From Ephydatia muelleri (taxonomy: Eukaryota > Porifera > Demospongiae > Spongillida > Spongillidae), in the NCBI GenBank assembly GCA_013339895.1, contig JABACO010000006.1:6121893-6185892 (forward strand): a stretch of 64,000 nt of DNA, given 5' to 3'. Within the stretch, counting starts at the first letter, position 1; every line of letters starts with the position of its first letter. This document shows positions 23,101 through 38,100 of this stretch, piece after piece. A program made the position numbers and the translations under genes. The notes under the pieces were generated by a model. The model was not told the DNA's origin, searched no databases, and saw nothing but the letters and a program-made list of their open reading frames with translations.

Positions 23101-26100
23101 ACAGCACCTTCACACAACTGCAAGAAACCTCATGCTGTATATAAACTGCTTCATTAAGTAGTGCTTTTTTATCTTCATAAGCCACGTATAACGGTTGTCA
23201 CTACTAACATTGGATAGTTACCACGTGAACACACAATTTGAGCAGGAAAACTAGACATCCTTGTGCGACTAATCCACCAAAAGACTCAGCCTGGAACTAA
23301 AAACACAGCTAAAGTGAACCTGGTAGAGTCCGTTTATTACAGTGGCCATTGCTTTTATGGCACATTTTATTTACTAAACAAAGTGGTCCATGATGTGTAT
23401 ATTAATTGTGTATGTTTGGCTCACGCAAGCACATGTAAATACACACTGTATATGTGTATGCAACCAGTACGTTCATGACCATTGCAGAGTTTCTGCAGCT
23501 GTGAAGATTAAAAGGATGAATAGTACGGAATGTACATGCAGCAAAATATTTCCTAAGGCTCCATTGGTATCCCAATTTTAACATATATATCAACAGCAAC
23601 AACTATATTTGATAGATGAACAGAGCAACACACATACAATTGTAGGACACCAAGACTTGTACTTGTAACATAGCAAGACATGTTTATACTTGTTTGCATA
23701 GCATGCCCAGGCACATACGATCATTACCTAATACTAATTACATCATTGATTTCTTGGTTATACCATCACCTGCAGAAAATAGATAAGGGCCCACCCTAAA
23801 CATTCTTTAGGCCATGATGGATGCAAACCTGGTGCCAAATTAATAGCATGCATTGGTCATGAAGGTCATTCTGTAAACAATGGTGCAAAACTGTACATTG
23901 ACCATTGATTGGAACAATGGAGACAATAAGATGATTTGGAACATTGAAGAGCTAGCTAGCCGCCTAAATTATTGAATAGCCACTAGCACACTCTAGCTAT
24001 GATCAAGCTGCATGAAGTATCTGGGACAACACACAGGTACATGTACAATTACTACAGTCACCATGAAGCTTGCTCCACAGGCCAGTGCAGTTACTATGAG
24101 GGTGTGCATGAAATGCCTTGTGCTTGTATAGGTATTGAAAGCATTGGATCAACCACTGTGTTGCTCTCCAGATGTCGTACCGCCTTACAACACAGACCAT
24201 CAGCCACCATCAAAGATGCATAATTAGATGAGGACACAAGTACAATTGCCATTACTGTGCACTTGTCCATAGCCAGCACTAGTGCAAGCATCAATACGAA
24301 TGCACTACACCATGTTTCAAATGCCCTAAGGAATATACTTGCCAAAGAAACTCCATGCATTTAAACCACCCATCTAGGTGCCAGACTGATCTATATGTTT
24401 CTGCAGCCATGCATCACATCAAAACTTCAAGTGGATCAAACATCGTTACTGTGTGAATGCTTTGGTGGTGTGTAACATAAAATAAGAAGTATGAAATGTA
24501 ATGGGAAGCAGTGACACTCCTACACTCCTAAGCTGAAAAGCAAATGTTGCTGAAAGAAGGTGCATCACTGTATAGACACTGAACATGGCCTTACTGTGGG
24601 CTTGCACATGCCTTTACAGCAAGTTTCATGCTATCCTAATTGTAATGCAGACAAAAATAGTAGTGTGGAGTTTAACAAAGCACAGCGGGCCATTTTTCTT
24701 CTCACTGAACATGTAGGAGCTGTTCATGAATTAAGAGCGGGCTATATATATCAAAGCAAAATGTATCCAACTCATCACAGAGCTTGCAGTTCTGTCGCCC
24801 CACAATTAGTGAAACACATCCATCATGGAGTGCAATAATAAACACTAGTACCACCAAAGCAATGGCTAAGAAATACCATCATATAATAGCCATACACTTT
24901 AGCATGCTTAGTCGATTAGCTTTCCGTATATCATCTTGCGGATGTCAGTTCAAGTAGTTTTATGATACATACCGCTCATACTTCACAGTCTTTTGCCATA
25001 TGAATCTCAGGCAATGAAAACAGGCATCTTTACGTAGGGCAAATGATGCCAGAGATTACTGTAATATCATAATGCTTGCTTCCTGACCTCAAAACAAAGT
25101 ACCAAGCCCTATACCTTGACAGGCGGTAATTAGTGAGCAAACAACATGGTTGCTAGGTTATTACTGGGGGTAGCAGCTATTGTGTACAATTTCTATCGAA
25201 TTAAATACCTGTGCAATGATCACAATGGTTTTGAAAACTATTTGAATTATATATACTTGGTGTATTTAGAATAACAGTGGCTAACTGTACAATGAAATGG
25301 AATCATGCCTTATACATACATGTACATGTACAGCGTAAGTATTCACAATTTGAAACACTACTTAATTAAAGTTTTTCATTTTCTCACTGTGAAAGATGCA
25401 CTGAACAGTAATACACGTAGTGTTGGACAATTTGATTCACTCCATCCACTGGACTATGTACAGCTTGCATGAGACTTAATTGTCTGTCTGGCACCTGAAG
25501 TGTCAATATTTGTGATGCAAGGACAAGTCTGACCTTCATAGTTAGTGCAGAGTGTCCCACAAGCAAAAATTCCTTCGAAAGTAAATCGAGCTTTCCTTGA
25601 ATTATTAAAATATCATATAGTAATACTAGGGATCGAATAAATTTGACGTAAACAATCAGACAGTACAGGACACAGCTAGTTTAGTTCAGCTCATACATGT
25701 ACATGAATATGTTTCTGACTACAGAGTATATTGCTTCCGGTTTAAACATGTACATGTACAGTAGGAAGTAATACTGCAGTCCCTGATTCCCAGTATGAAT
25801 CAGGCCATACATCAAACAGCCTACCTGAGTCAGTGTACTCTTTCCAGCTCCTGAATTTCCACACAAAACAACCTTCCCATAGGAATGAACACGAAAGTCT
25901 TTACATGCTTCCATTTCTTTGAAAATACCACGAGATGTGTACCGAGCCACCATCTGGATGTTGATATCAATGTCAGGATGGGAGAGAAGTGCTCTTACAC
26001 AGCTGGCCTTATTACGTGTTGCAGCCAAATGAAGAGCAGTTTCACCATTCTGGTGGTAGGAACAGTGTAAACTGTATTTCTTTGAGGATATACATACATG

Positions 26101-29100
26101 CCTTACATCATACCTGTAGATGTTACAGTAATGATTATGAACGTCTCATGTGATCCACTAAAATGTTACATAGAACTTCAACATGCACCATAATTAGTGG
26201 TGTGGGCGTGGCCACAACATGGGAGCCAGAGCCTTACATGCGCATATTAGTGATGTGACGAGTAACAATAACAACCAACAATTGGTCTACAATACAAAAA
26301 AACTATTGTGTTGTTGGTTTGCATTGCAGTCACTGTCTAGTACTACCTCAATTATAAATTCATTATAACTTTAACCCATTCTTGCATTTATAAACACTGG
26401 TAGTAGTTTGATTTACAGCTTTACATGCTTTATGGGACAACTCCATGTGATTGATACATGTAATTCAGAAGACAAGCTATACATTTGGGTACTCCATAAT
26501 TACAGCAAATTTTGCCACTTTTTTATTTCTGTGGCTTACTACAGTTTAAATAATACACTGTTCATGTATATACATGTACCATGCCACTAGATATGACTTA
26601 CATATTAAAAATCTCATGTATTCACACAAGCAATATAAAACTGATGTCTTTGCTTGATCTTCCCAATCCTCACAGATCATTGTCATTGATTCAAGCTCCC
26701 AGAACCTTTCTAATTCCACTCCATTTGTCTCAAATTTAGAAATAAGGGGTGCTGCACCTCCCCCATCAATAGAGAGGTCCTTGCACACCATTCTCTTCAC
26801 ATGTGTGCAGCACACAACCTTTCCGTTTCTGCCATATATGTAGGTGCCCAGGTCATCTGGTCCCCAGACTAGTCTATCTGTGACAGAGCAGGAGCTGGGA
26901 TGGCTTTCTGTACCAGGACACTGTGGCACCACCACCACCACAACCAGCACCCGCGCTGCCAGATCTTTTAGCTATGTTGTTAGATTTATAACTTATTGTA
27001 CACACCTCCCATTGAGGCCTAGATGACTTGGTAGGTTAGGTACATTACTACAAGTCAGCTCCGATACCAATCAAGCTGTGTAAACACTCATAAAGTGTTA
27101 TCACACATGTAGGTATGGTTTAGGCAGTAGTAGCCATGGCTCCCTCCACACACACCACCTACATGTACAGTACCAGGCCAGGGATCTGGAGGTACGTCTC
27201 TTGCAAAAGTTTTTTTGCAGGTGTGTTTGTCGGGGTGGGCGCCTATGGCTGGAATGGGTGTGCAGAAAGGCTATTATGCTTCACACAGATGTGTAGAGGA
27301 AGGTGTGCAATAAGGGCTTTGGTGTTCAAGGCTGATAAGGCCAATCTCAGGCAATTCATAGTATGTATGTTTACATCATGTAACCATTTTCTTGACATGT
27401 GTGTCATTGTATCATAATGACATAACTCTTCCCTAACCACACTACCAGTGACCAGCAGTTGCCAAAGGACCCAATAGTTATTGTTATAATAATCCATCTT
27501 CACTGTGTACTTCATCACACAGAGAACTAACCAAAACACTGAGTGCATTCTGTTATCATTGCACACTAGTACAGTGGTTAGAAATAAAAAAGTGCCTGGT
27601 ATTCCAGCAGTCAGTGTGGTCAAATGCATGGATGGGAGTTGTCCACTTGATTATGTTGATATGACATTCATCATGCTATGAATATGAATGTGAAGCCTGG
27701 TCACACTCATATTCATTGCATGATGAATGTCATAGCAACATAAACAAGTGGAACAACTTAGCTCCAATGAGTTATCTGGTCCCCAGACTACATGCAGACT
27801 GCAATGTACCAGGACCTACACCAGTGTATGTGGTCAGAATGAGAACATGTACACTGTACATGTAGCTTTCCACATAGAGGTTTGAACTGAATAGCGGATG
27901 GTAGAGCACGTGTAGATGTAGTGGAAACATGCCTTCAAAACATTTTCACCATACTCAAAGTTTTTCTTTTGCTCCCACTGTAAGGCCCTTCAAATTTGAT
28001 AAGTTGTTTCTCGGGCCTGACCGACCCCTAAAAACTTACTTAGTAAAAAAAAAAAGAATTTCAAAATATACGTAAAAGTAGATCATTAATGAAAAAGGCG
28101 AATTTGCATGGCGATTTATCGAGGTGGTGTAGTTAAGAGAAGCATCATCAAATGCGACTTGGGTGAAACCTTTGGTGTGAGATAGAGAGGCTTGAAGGAA
28201 ATTTAGATAGCAAAACGGTTGCTGAGATCACCATCTTATCAAACAATAAGTCCATGCATTCAGTGCACACAGTTCCTTTAGATGGCACTCCAATCACATT
28301 GCTCGAGACCTATGGCTGACACTATGTCAATTTTTACCTTGCAATATCCACCGTCTCACAAGCACAACAGCAGCCGTCAAATGCACTCGCAATACTGAAG
28401 CAGAATGCTGAACGACTTGTGTTACCACCAGCTGCTATCTATGAATCATCATCCTCTGGCTCTGAGCTACACAATCGTGGTGATAACAGACTTCATAATG
28501 ACTTTATTCACTATTTAAAAACAGTGGCTGGAGTCCTTGTACTGTATGTACTACTGGTGAGCAATTTGTTAAAACACTTGTATCAGCTCTGTGGTACCTA
28601 GATCCGCATCATGAACAACTTATAGATCATTGAGTTTAGATGTTGTTATTAAACGAGTACACATATGGTTTGATTGGTGCTCTTTTTTCTATTCAGGATA
28701 TCCATCTTCCACTGGCTTTTACAATTTTCACAGGATACAATGTCTGGAAAAGGTAAGAAACCTCGGATGTCAAATGAAGACCTAAAGCAACATGAGGAGA
28801 AGCTTTCATCACTGTTAAGTCAGCCATGGTTTGCTAGGAAGGATTTTGAATCCGTCCAATCGGATACAGAGGGCCTACTGCATGCTATTCACAAGTACAC
28901 TGATCACTTAAAACACAAATATCCGCCATGAACAAAGTTCATTGCTTAATACATCCACAACGAAGTCCTGCAGTTATAATTACATGTAGTACTGATTACG
29001 CCCAAATCTGCAATGTATTAAGTTCCAAGCCTGACTACTTTCCGGTATGTGTAAATGACTTTGAACCTTCTGATCGTTATACAAGATGCCACTGGATTGA

Positions 29101-32100
29101 TAAATTGGGTTTTCCATACAAGGTGATGGTAATGAAGTATCCATATGGTAATAGATTGGGCACCCTTTTGTTTATGTGTGGAAAGTATTAGAAGAAGCTG
29201 GTGCAACAAGTAATACTGCAAGTGACTGGGCAGTGCGCGATGTACAGCACACGATAAAAGAAATGAGATTTCATTGATAAATATAATTCTGCAGCTGCAT
29301 CTTCAAAAAGTATTCTTCAATGCTTTGTCATGATCTCACAAGTGATTCATCCAGTGCACCAACTCAAATACAGAAAACAGTTGATGAGAGACTTGCTATA
29401 ATGCAGTGCTGACAATTGGTGATCCAGACATTTTGCTTGGTCTCCAAAAGTTAAATGGCAATATTAAGGCAACACTCTTTGATGAACTGTCTCTCTTTCT
29501 AGAGGAAGTAATTCCTGCTGTTGATGATCGGAGACATGGGGAAATGCTTCACATGCCTATTGCTGTTTTTGTTCGACATCTTAATTCGGGATATTATTAC
29601 AGAGCAGCTGTCTCTCAAATTTCCCCATTAGGTTAAAGCTATTCCTTCTGAAGAATGGATTCGCCTACAGTTTTGGCCTAGAAATCCATCCTTCATCATA
29701 CTGGATGATTCAATGTAAAACATAAAGTCCAAATTTGACAGCAAAGGAAAGATCATCAAGATTCAAAGTATTAGCATGATTCCCAGACAGTTTGCTTGCA
29801 TGCATAGAGATGTAGTCACTTAAATGTCAGTGGATGACGAGGCAAGTATTCCTGTAGGTGAGCCAAGCCTTCCTATTGCTGCTACAAGCAGACGACATAA
29901 TAGTTCACTGGTCCTAGGTACAGCATCGCTGGAAGCTCTTGACCATGATTTTCATTGGAATTGTACCTCTGTTACGTATGTTGTTGACATTCCTGAGACA
30001 ACACAAGACAATGTAAAACCATATGTCATACTTAAAGATAAGGTACTGCAACCATCGTCACCTCTTCGCCATCCTACGAACAATGTAAAATTTTGTCTAC
30101 TGATTTCCCTAACTCTTCTGTTGCTTTGCTAGTCAGTGATAGAGGGCCAGACCGTAGGCTGATATACTATTCTGTTCAAGTATCCCTTCTGTGCGTATGT
30201 TTAGAACGTAGCCTGGATATGCTAATTGCTACAAGTGTCCATACCAAAGCTGGCAGAACATTTCAGAGAGAACAATATCAACTCTTAATCTTGGTCTTCA
30301 GAATGTAGCACTCGCTAGGAAGGAAATGCCAGAAGAATATGAGAAACTGATTGCCAATAAATCAACACTTGGTGCAATTCGTGATGCAGTAACACAGAAT
30401 TTAAAACCACAGCTACTAGAGTGCCCATAACACTGTTACGAAAGCAATTCATGGACCTTAAAAATAAGGAAGAGAAGATCAATATCAGAGAGCCTGCCAA
30501 AGATGAAGAGATCGTAGCCACCTTTGAAAATATCCATTTAGTGGATAGTAATATTTCAGCAGAGCAGCTGCAAAAGGAAGCTTTAATGCTGTCTAAATGA
30601 GCTCTCTCATGCTTAACTTGATATTGCTGTAACGTAATCCCTATCCTGCTTGGCATTGTTAATTGTTTGCACATAAGAGGGCAGGCGACAAACAGCCAGT
30701 CCGGTGTGCTGCATTACTCCTCCCCACCACTGAGCCTGACTGGGACCAAGGGTTAACACTAGTTTTCCATTGGGGTGCCAGTTTGCTACACCATGACGCT
30801 GGTCACGGTAAGGCGGCTAGGTCAGGGTAGAAGCCCGAAGGGTGTCGCCTACCATTCATATGTGAGCAAGAACACAGCGATACATGTACATGTACAGCAA
30901 TGCACAGGTGGAGTAGCGGGTGGATAAGCAATGCAGCCAGCAGCCTAGCTGTAGACTGAGTGATTGCAAGCCTGCCCTACCATCCTTTATATACATGTGT
31001 GACCTGGAACCATATCATGTGATCAATATCTTTGGGACTGTGTGTTAGATTGGGTTTGAATGAAGGTGAGGGAAATGGCTAAATGGAAGTGAGGCTTTTC
31101 CCTGGGGAGGGTTCCCAGACTTTAGGCTCCAGGGTTTTAAACACATTTGCTAGCCAAATTTTATAAATTAAACTATCACTTAAAGGACAAAGTAAACTTA
31201 AAGAAGACACATACTGTCATTGCAGTCCTTACATTTTCCAGGTTAAGAGGAGCTTAGATTCAGAATGTTCCTTCTGAATGTTCCTATCCATATCAAATCT
31301 CATCAGCTCGCCTCACTTCACTTCCGCTACTGGTACCTCGGAGAGAGCTACATGTATATGGTAAACTACCATTGGACAGAGACAGGCCCTTGAGCAGCCA
31401 CACGTACGTTTAGTTCAGAAGCATCAGAAGTCCTTTTTAATAACGCAAAAGTAAGACAAGTAATGTTTTGTGATCTTTGCAGTCTCAAATTTACATAAGG
31501 AAGAGGAAATTATTGTTGAACGAGTAAAAGAGGCTAAAACCTACACTTTGGACTACCACGTTTCCCCCTAGATTCACCACTCCATGATACAATAGTTGTA
31601 TGACAAAACTGCTGTTGTGCAGACCCTGTTGAAGGTGTGTATTACACTGCTACACTGAAGAAATTCCCACCAGTGTGCGGTATGGCGGAAGGTTTTGCAA
31701 CTAAAAGCATAGCGGAGCTGCAAAGGCAGTATGTACATGTAGTGGTCCATCCCCTATGCATCATGTGCCAATTAGATGACAAAACACACAAGGTTGGCGT
31801 CCCAAAAACGTTGTCAAGTTGCAACAAACTCAGTAGCGAACGATGTGCAATTATATTTCTTTTTTTGCCCAAACTACAGACCCTATTTTATTATAAGTTC
31901 ACCTGATAAACAAATCATCAAATTTTAATGGCCAAAGTGCATCTTGTCATTAGAGATGCATGGTGGAACCAAACTGCACACGTTGCACACACAAGTTCTG
32001 GTCGCAAAGCACCAGTAAAGATAGTAGTGGATCAGCTCAGTAGAGACGAGCAAGAGACCACCAAACATGAGACTGACAAGCATAGACAATGAACTAAACA

Positions 32101-35100
32101 AAATGTGGTATTGATCGATTAGTGGGGTGAGCATTGCTCTGTGGAGGGCTATATATGGAATCAATACACTCTGTGGATTTCATGTTATCCACAAGTAAAC
32201 CATACACACCATGAAGCCATACACAAGCGGATACATGAATTGAGGGCGATGGTTCCACCCCCCCCCCCCCCCTTCTCCCATCTCCAGTAGGTAAAACTGT
32301 ATGTGAATGACATGTGTGCTGTTTTACTTACTAGAGAGGGGAGACCATTGGCAATCCACTGATTCGTAGTAACTTGGAGAGGGGAGAGGAGAACCCATCT
32401 GAGCAAGCCATACATGGCTTGCTCAGATGGGCTCTCCTATATCCAGCCCTCCCCTCTGCTAGTTACATAACCTTGTCTATGATTTGCACATACATCACAA
32501 AGTAAGCCAGAGGGCCATGAGGGCAATGATCACATACACTATGCCCTCTCCACATCAGGGATGTGTCAGCAACAGACATTGGTCTCATCTCAAATTACAC
32601 TCACCTTTTTCTGGTGGTTGATTTGTGCACCCCTATCCACCAGCAGCTGCACACATGTGACATGCCCCCTAGATGATGCCATCATCAGTGGAGTCCATCC
32701 ATCCTACAAAGATAGAAGTGGAGTGGTAATAGGCAGCTGTTATGAAGGGGACTGCATGGGTTGGGTGAGGGAGTAGGTGCCCCTCCCAGTGGCTTAAAAT
32801 CACCAACTAATTTACCTGCACTAAATATTCGGCCTTGCAATGCAGTTATGTAATGTAAATTAGTACAATAACCAGCTGATATCTATTGATATCTATGCAC
32901 AGAGCCATTCTAAAAGGGCATTAGGGGAAAAGTGCATTTGGAACAAAGTGTATTTTATATAATCACTGCATAAAGGAAATGACTGATGAACGAGTAAATA
33001 AGGCTAAAACCTACTCTTGTGGACTACCACGTTTCCCCCTAGATTCACCACTCCATGATACAATAGTTGTACGACAAAACTGCTGTTGTGCAGACCCCAT
33101 TGAAGGTGTGTAAGACACTGCTACACTGAAGAAATTCCCACCAATCTACAGACCCTATTTTATAAGTTATCCGAGAAACAACTTATCAAATTTTAATGGC
33201 CAAAGTGCATCTTGTCATTAGAGATGCATGGTGAAACCAAATTGCACACATTGCACACACAAGTTCTGGTCGCAAAGCACCAGTAAAGATAGTAGTGGAT
33301 CAGCTCAGTAGAGACGAGCAAGAAACTACCAAACATGAGACTGACAAGCATAGACAATGAACTAAACAAAATGTGTTATTGATCGATTAGTGGGGTGAGC
33401 ATTGCTCTGTGGAGGGCTATATATGGAATCAATACACTCTGTGGATTTCATGTTATCCACCAGTAAACCATACACACCATGAAGCCATACACAAGCGGAT
33501 ACGTGAATTAAGGGCGATGGTTCCACTCCCCCCCCCCTCCCCTTTCTCCCATCTCCAGTAGGTAAAACATTATGTGAATGACATGTGTGCTGTTTCACTA
33601 ACTGGAGAGGGGAGGAAGGGGAGACCATTGGCAATCCACTGATTAGTAACTAGCAGAGGGAAGGGTTGGAAATAGGAGAGCCCTAGAGCTACCCATAATA
33701 ACAGATGTACCCATGCCAGCTGTCCTAGAGGTATTACCTGACTCTAGTGACACAGAACCTGGTGACATGCCTGGGAAGCTAACCTCGGTGAACTCCACAT
33801 CACCATTGGACCCCCATCAACGCAGGAACCATTTGGACAACAGACAATTATCACCAGGTATGGACCGACGATCAAGAAGCCAACACATTATTTAGATACC
33901 AGTGTCTGAATGAAGGATTGTAAACTCACATATTCCATTCATCAGTACACATATATGTATCGTATTGTAGTTGTATGTGATTCACTGTATACCCGTGTGC
34001 ACTAGTATTCTAAGAAAGATATGTTTACATCAAGCTTGTCGGACCCCACAGACAGTGCCCTTTTCACTCAAGTCACCACTTAAACACGTATGAGTAAACG
34101 TTAAACATGGAAAAGCCAACAAATGTACCTGCACTTAATATACGGCCATGCAATGCAGTTATGCGATGTAAATAATTACAGTGATGTGCTGATATCTATG
34201 CACAGAGACATTCTAAAAGGGCATTGGAGGGTGGGAGGGAAGGTGCAAAACTAAGTGTATTCTAATTAATTACTGCATAAACAAAGGTGGGCCCAGCCAG
34301 GTGGGTGGGTCATATAGCTGGTGGGGACACACCACTGGCTTAGAACAGCTTAATGGAGGACATGGTATGTAAAATAGTCCAATTATTTCGCTGCACAACA
34401 TGACGTGCACAAAAAGGGCACTAGACTGCTCGATGACTTTTCCATATGTGTTGATGGTAGATGTTTGGTCTTTTGTGCCTGCTGCTTCGTATGCTACAGC
34501 TGTACTTTGAGTGAGAGAAACATGGAGGAAATTCATTTACTATGTACTTTTTTCCCCCTACCTGTAGATTCACCACTCCATGATACAATAGTTGTATGAC
34601 AAAACTGCTGTTGTGCGGACCCCGTTGAAGGTGTGTATTACACTGCTACACTGAAGAAATTCCCACCAGTGTGCGGTATGACGTAAAGTTTTGCAACTGA
34701 AAGCATAGCGGAGCTGCAAAGGCAGTATGCTGTTGTCTGTCCCCTATGCTCTTTGTGCCTATTAGATGACAAAACACACAAGGTTGGTGTCCAAACAACG
34801 TTGTCAAGATGGAATGAAGTCATTAGTAGTGAACGATGTGTAATTATATTCATGTATTTTACTTTTTTTGCCCAATCTACAGACCCTATTTTATTATAAG
34901 TTTGTCCGAGAATAGACTTATCAAATTTTAATGGCCAAAGTGCATCTTGTAATTAGAAATGCAGGTGAAACCAAACTGCACACAAGTTTGCTGTTCTGGT
35001 CGCAAAGCACCAGTAAAGATAGTAGTGGATCAGCTCAGTAGAGACGAGCAAGAGACTACCAAACATGAGACTGACAAGCATAGACAATGAACTAAACAAA

Positions 35101-38100
35101 ATGTGATATTGATCGATTAGTGGGGTGAGCATTGCTCTGTGGAGGGCTATATATGGAATCAATACACTCTGTCTATTTCATGTTATCCAACAGTAAACCA
35201 TACACACCATGAAAGCATACATAAGCGGATACATGAATTGAGGGTGATGGTTCCCCCCCCCCCCCCCCGTCCCCCCCCACTTTTCTCCCATCTCCAAGGT
35301 AAAACAGTATGTGAATGACATGTGTGCTGTTTTACCTAATGGAGAGGAAGGGGAGACCATTGATTAGTAACTAGCTAAGGGGAGGGCTGGATATACATGT
35401 AGGAGAACCCAACTGAGCAAGCCATATATATAGTTTGTTCAGATGGGCTTTCCTATATCCAGCCCCCGCCTCTGCTACATGTAGTTACATAACCTTGTCG
35501 ATGATTTGCACATACATGACAAAGTAAGCCAGAGGGCCATGAGGGCAATGATCACATACAGACCTCGGAGAGAGCTACATGTATATGGTAAACTACCATT
35601 GGACAGAGACAGGCCCTTGAGCAGCCACACGTACGTTTAGTTCAGAAGCATCAGAAGTCCTTTTTAATAACGCAAAAGTAAGGCAAGTAATGTTTTGTGA
35701 TCTTTGCAGTCTCAAATTTACATAAGGAAGAGGAAATTATTGTTGAACGAGTAAAAGAGGCTAAAACCTACTCTTGTGGACTACCTTTTTTCCCCCTAGA
35801 TTCACCACTCCATGATACAATAGTTGTATGACAAAACTGCTATTGTGCAGACCCCGTTGAAGGTGTGTATTACACTGCTACACTGAAGGAATTCCCACCA
35901 GTGTGCAGTATGGCGGAAGGTTTTGCAACTAAAAGCATAGCGGAGCTGCAAAGGCAGTATGTACATGTAGTGGTCCATCCCCTATGCATCATGTGCCAAT
36001 TAGATGACAAAACACACAAGATTGGCGTCCCAACAACGTTGTCAAGTTGCAACAAACTCAGTAGCGAACGATGTGCAATTATATTCATGTATCTTTCTTT
36101 TTTTGCCCAAACTACAGACCCTATTTTATTATAAGTTCACCTGATAAACAAATCATCAAATTTTAATGGCCAAAGTGCATCTTGTCATTAGAGATGCATG
36201 GTGGAACCAAACTGCACACGTTGCACACACAAGTTCTGGTCGCAAAGCACCAGTAAAGATAGTAGTGGATCAGCTCAGTAGAGACGAGCAAGAGACTACC
36301 AAACATGAGACTGACAAGCATAGACAATGAACTAAACAAAATGTGATATTGATCGATTAGTGGGGTGAGCATTGCTCTGTGGAGGGCTATATATGGAATC
36401 AATACACTCTGTGGATTTCATGTTATCCACCAGTAAACCATACACACCATGAAGCCATACACAAGTGGATACGTGAATTGAGGGCGATGGTTCCACCCCC
36501 CCCCTCCCCCCTCTCCCCCTTCTCCCATCTCCAGTCGGTATGTGAATGACATGTGTGCTGTTTTACTTACTGGAGAGGGGAGACCATTGGCAATCCACTG
36601 ATTAGTAGTAACTTGCAGAGGGGAGAGGAGAACCCATCTGAGCAAGCCATATATGGCTTGCTCAGATGGGTTCTCCTATATCCAGCCCTCCCCTCTGCTA
36701 GTTACATAACCTTGTCTATGATTTGCACATACATCACAAAGTAAGCCAGAGGGCCATGAGGGCAATGATCACATACACTATGCCCTCTCCACATCAGGGA
36801 TGTGTCAGCAACAGACATTGGTCTGATCTCAAATTACACTCACCTTGTCCTGATGGTTGATCTGTGCACCCCTATCCACCAGCAGCTGCACACATGTGAC
36901 ATGCCCACCTGATGATGCCCACATCAGTGGAGTCCATCCATCCTACAAAGATAGAAGTGGAGTGGTAATAGGCAGCTGTTATGAAGGGGACTGCATGGGG
37001 TGGGTGAGGGAGTAGGTGCCCCTCCCAGTGGCTTAAAATCACCAACTAATTTACCTGCACTAAATATTTGGCCTTGCAATGCAGTTATGTAATGTAAATT
37101 AGTACAATAACCTGCTGATATCTATTGATATCTATGCACATAGCCATTCTAAAAGGGCATGAGGGGAAAAGTGCATTTGGAACAAAGTGTATTTTATTTA
37201 ATCACTGCATAAAGGAAATTATTGTGGAACGAGTAAAAGAGGCTAAAACCTACTCTTGTGGACTACCACGTTTCCTCCTAGATTCACCACTCCATGATAC
37301 AATAGTTGTACAACAAAACTGCTGTTGTGCAGACCCCATTGAAGGTGTGTAAGACACTGCTACACAGAAGAAATTCCCACCAATCTACAGACCCTATTTT
37401 ATAAGTTATCCGAGAAACAACTTATCAAATTTTAATGGCCAAAGTGCATCTTGTCATTAGAGATGCATGGTGAAACCAAATTGCACACATTGCACACACA
37501 AGTTCTGGTCGCAAAGCACCAGTAAAGATAATAGTGGATCAGCTCAGTAGAGACGAGCAAGAAACTACCAAACATGAGACTGACAAGCATAGACAATGAA
37601 CTAAACAAAATGTGTTATTGATCGATTAGTGGGGTGAGCATTGCTCTGTGGAGGGCTATATATGGAATCAATACACTCTGTGTGGTTCATGTTATCCACC
37701 AGTAAACCATACACACCATGAAGCCATACACAAGCGGATACGTGAATTGAGGGCAATGGTTCCACTCCCCCCCCCCTCCCCTTTCTCCCATCTCCAGTAG
37801 GTAAAACATTATGTGAATGACATGTGTGCTGTTTCACTAACGGGAGAGGGGAGGAAGGGGAGACCATTGGCAATCCACTGATTAGTAACTAGCAGAGGGA
37901 AGGGTTGGAAATAGGAGAGCCCTAGAGCTACCCATAATAACAGATGTACCCATGCCAGCTGTCCTAGAGGTATTACCTGACTCTAGTGACACAGAACCTG
38001 GTGACATGCCTGGGAAGCTAACCTCGGTGAACTCCACATCACCATTGGCCGCCCATCAACGCAGGAACCATTTGGACAACAGACAATTATCACTAGGTAT

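Larger units (their letters stand above)
31334..35561. repeat. Tandem unit 1 (4.23 kb)
   Basis: Contains ankyrin exon e, the plus-strand conserved frame at 31637-31906 and sub-blocks restarting near 32980 and 34560. It also has a short ORF at 33713-33895 (begins MPAVLEVLPDSSDTEPGDMP) and poly-C tracts near 32258, 33527 and 35253. Confidence 0.85.

Noticed and set aside
33713-33895. Short frame MPAVLEVLPDSS... as a separate gene (also at 37952)
   Set aside because: Repeated with the tandem units, no domain and no splice context. It could be a remnant of an old mobile element but I cannot support a family.
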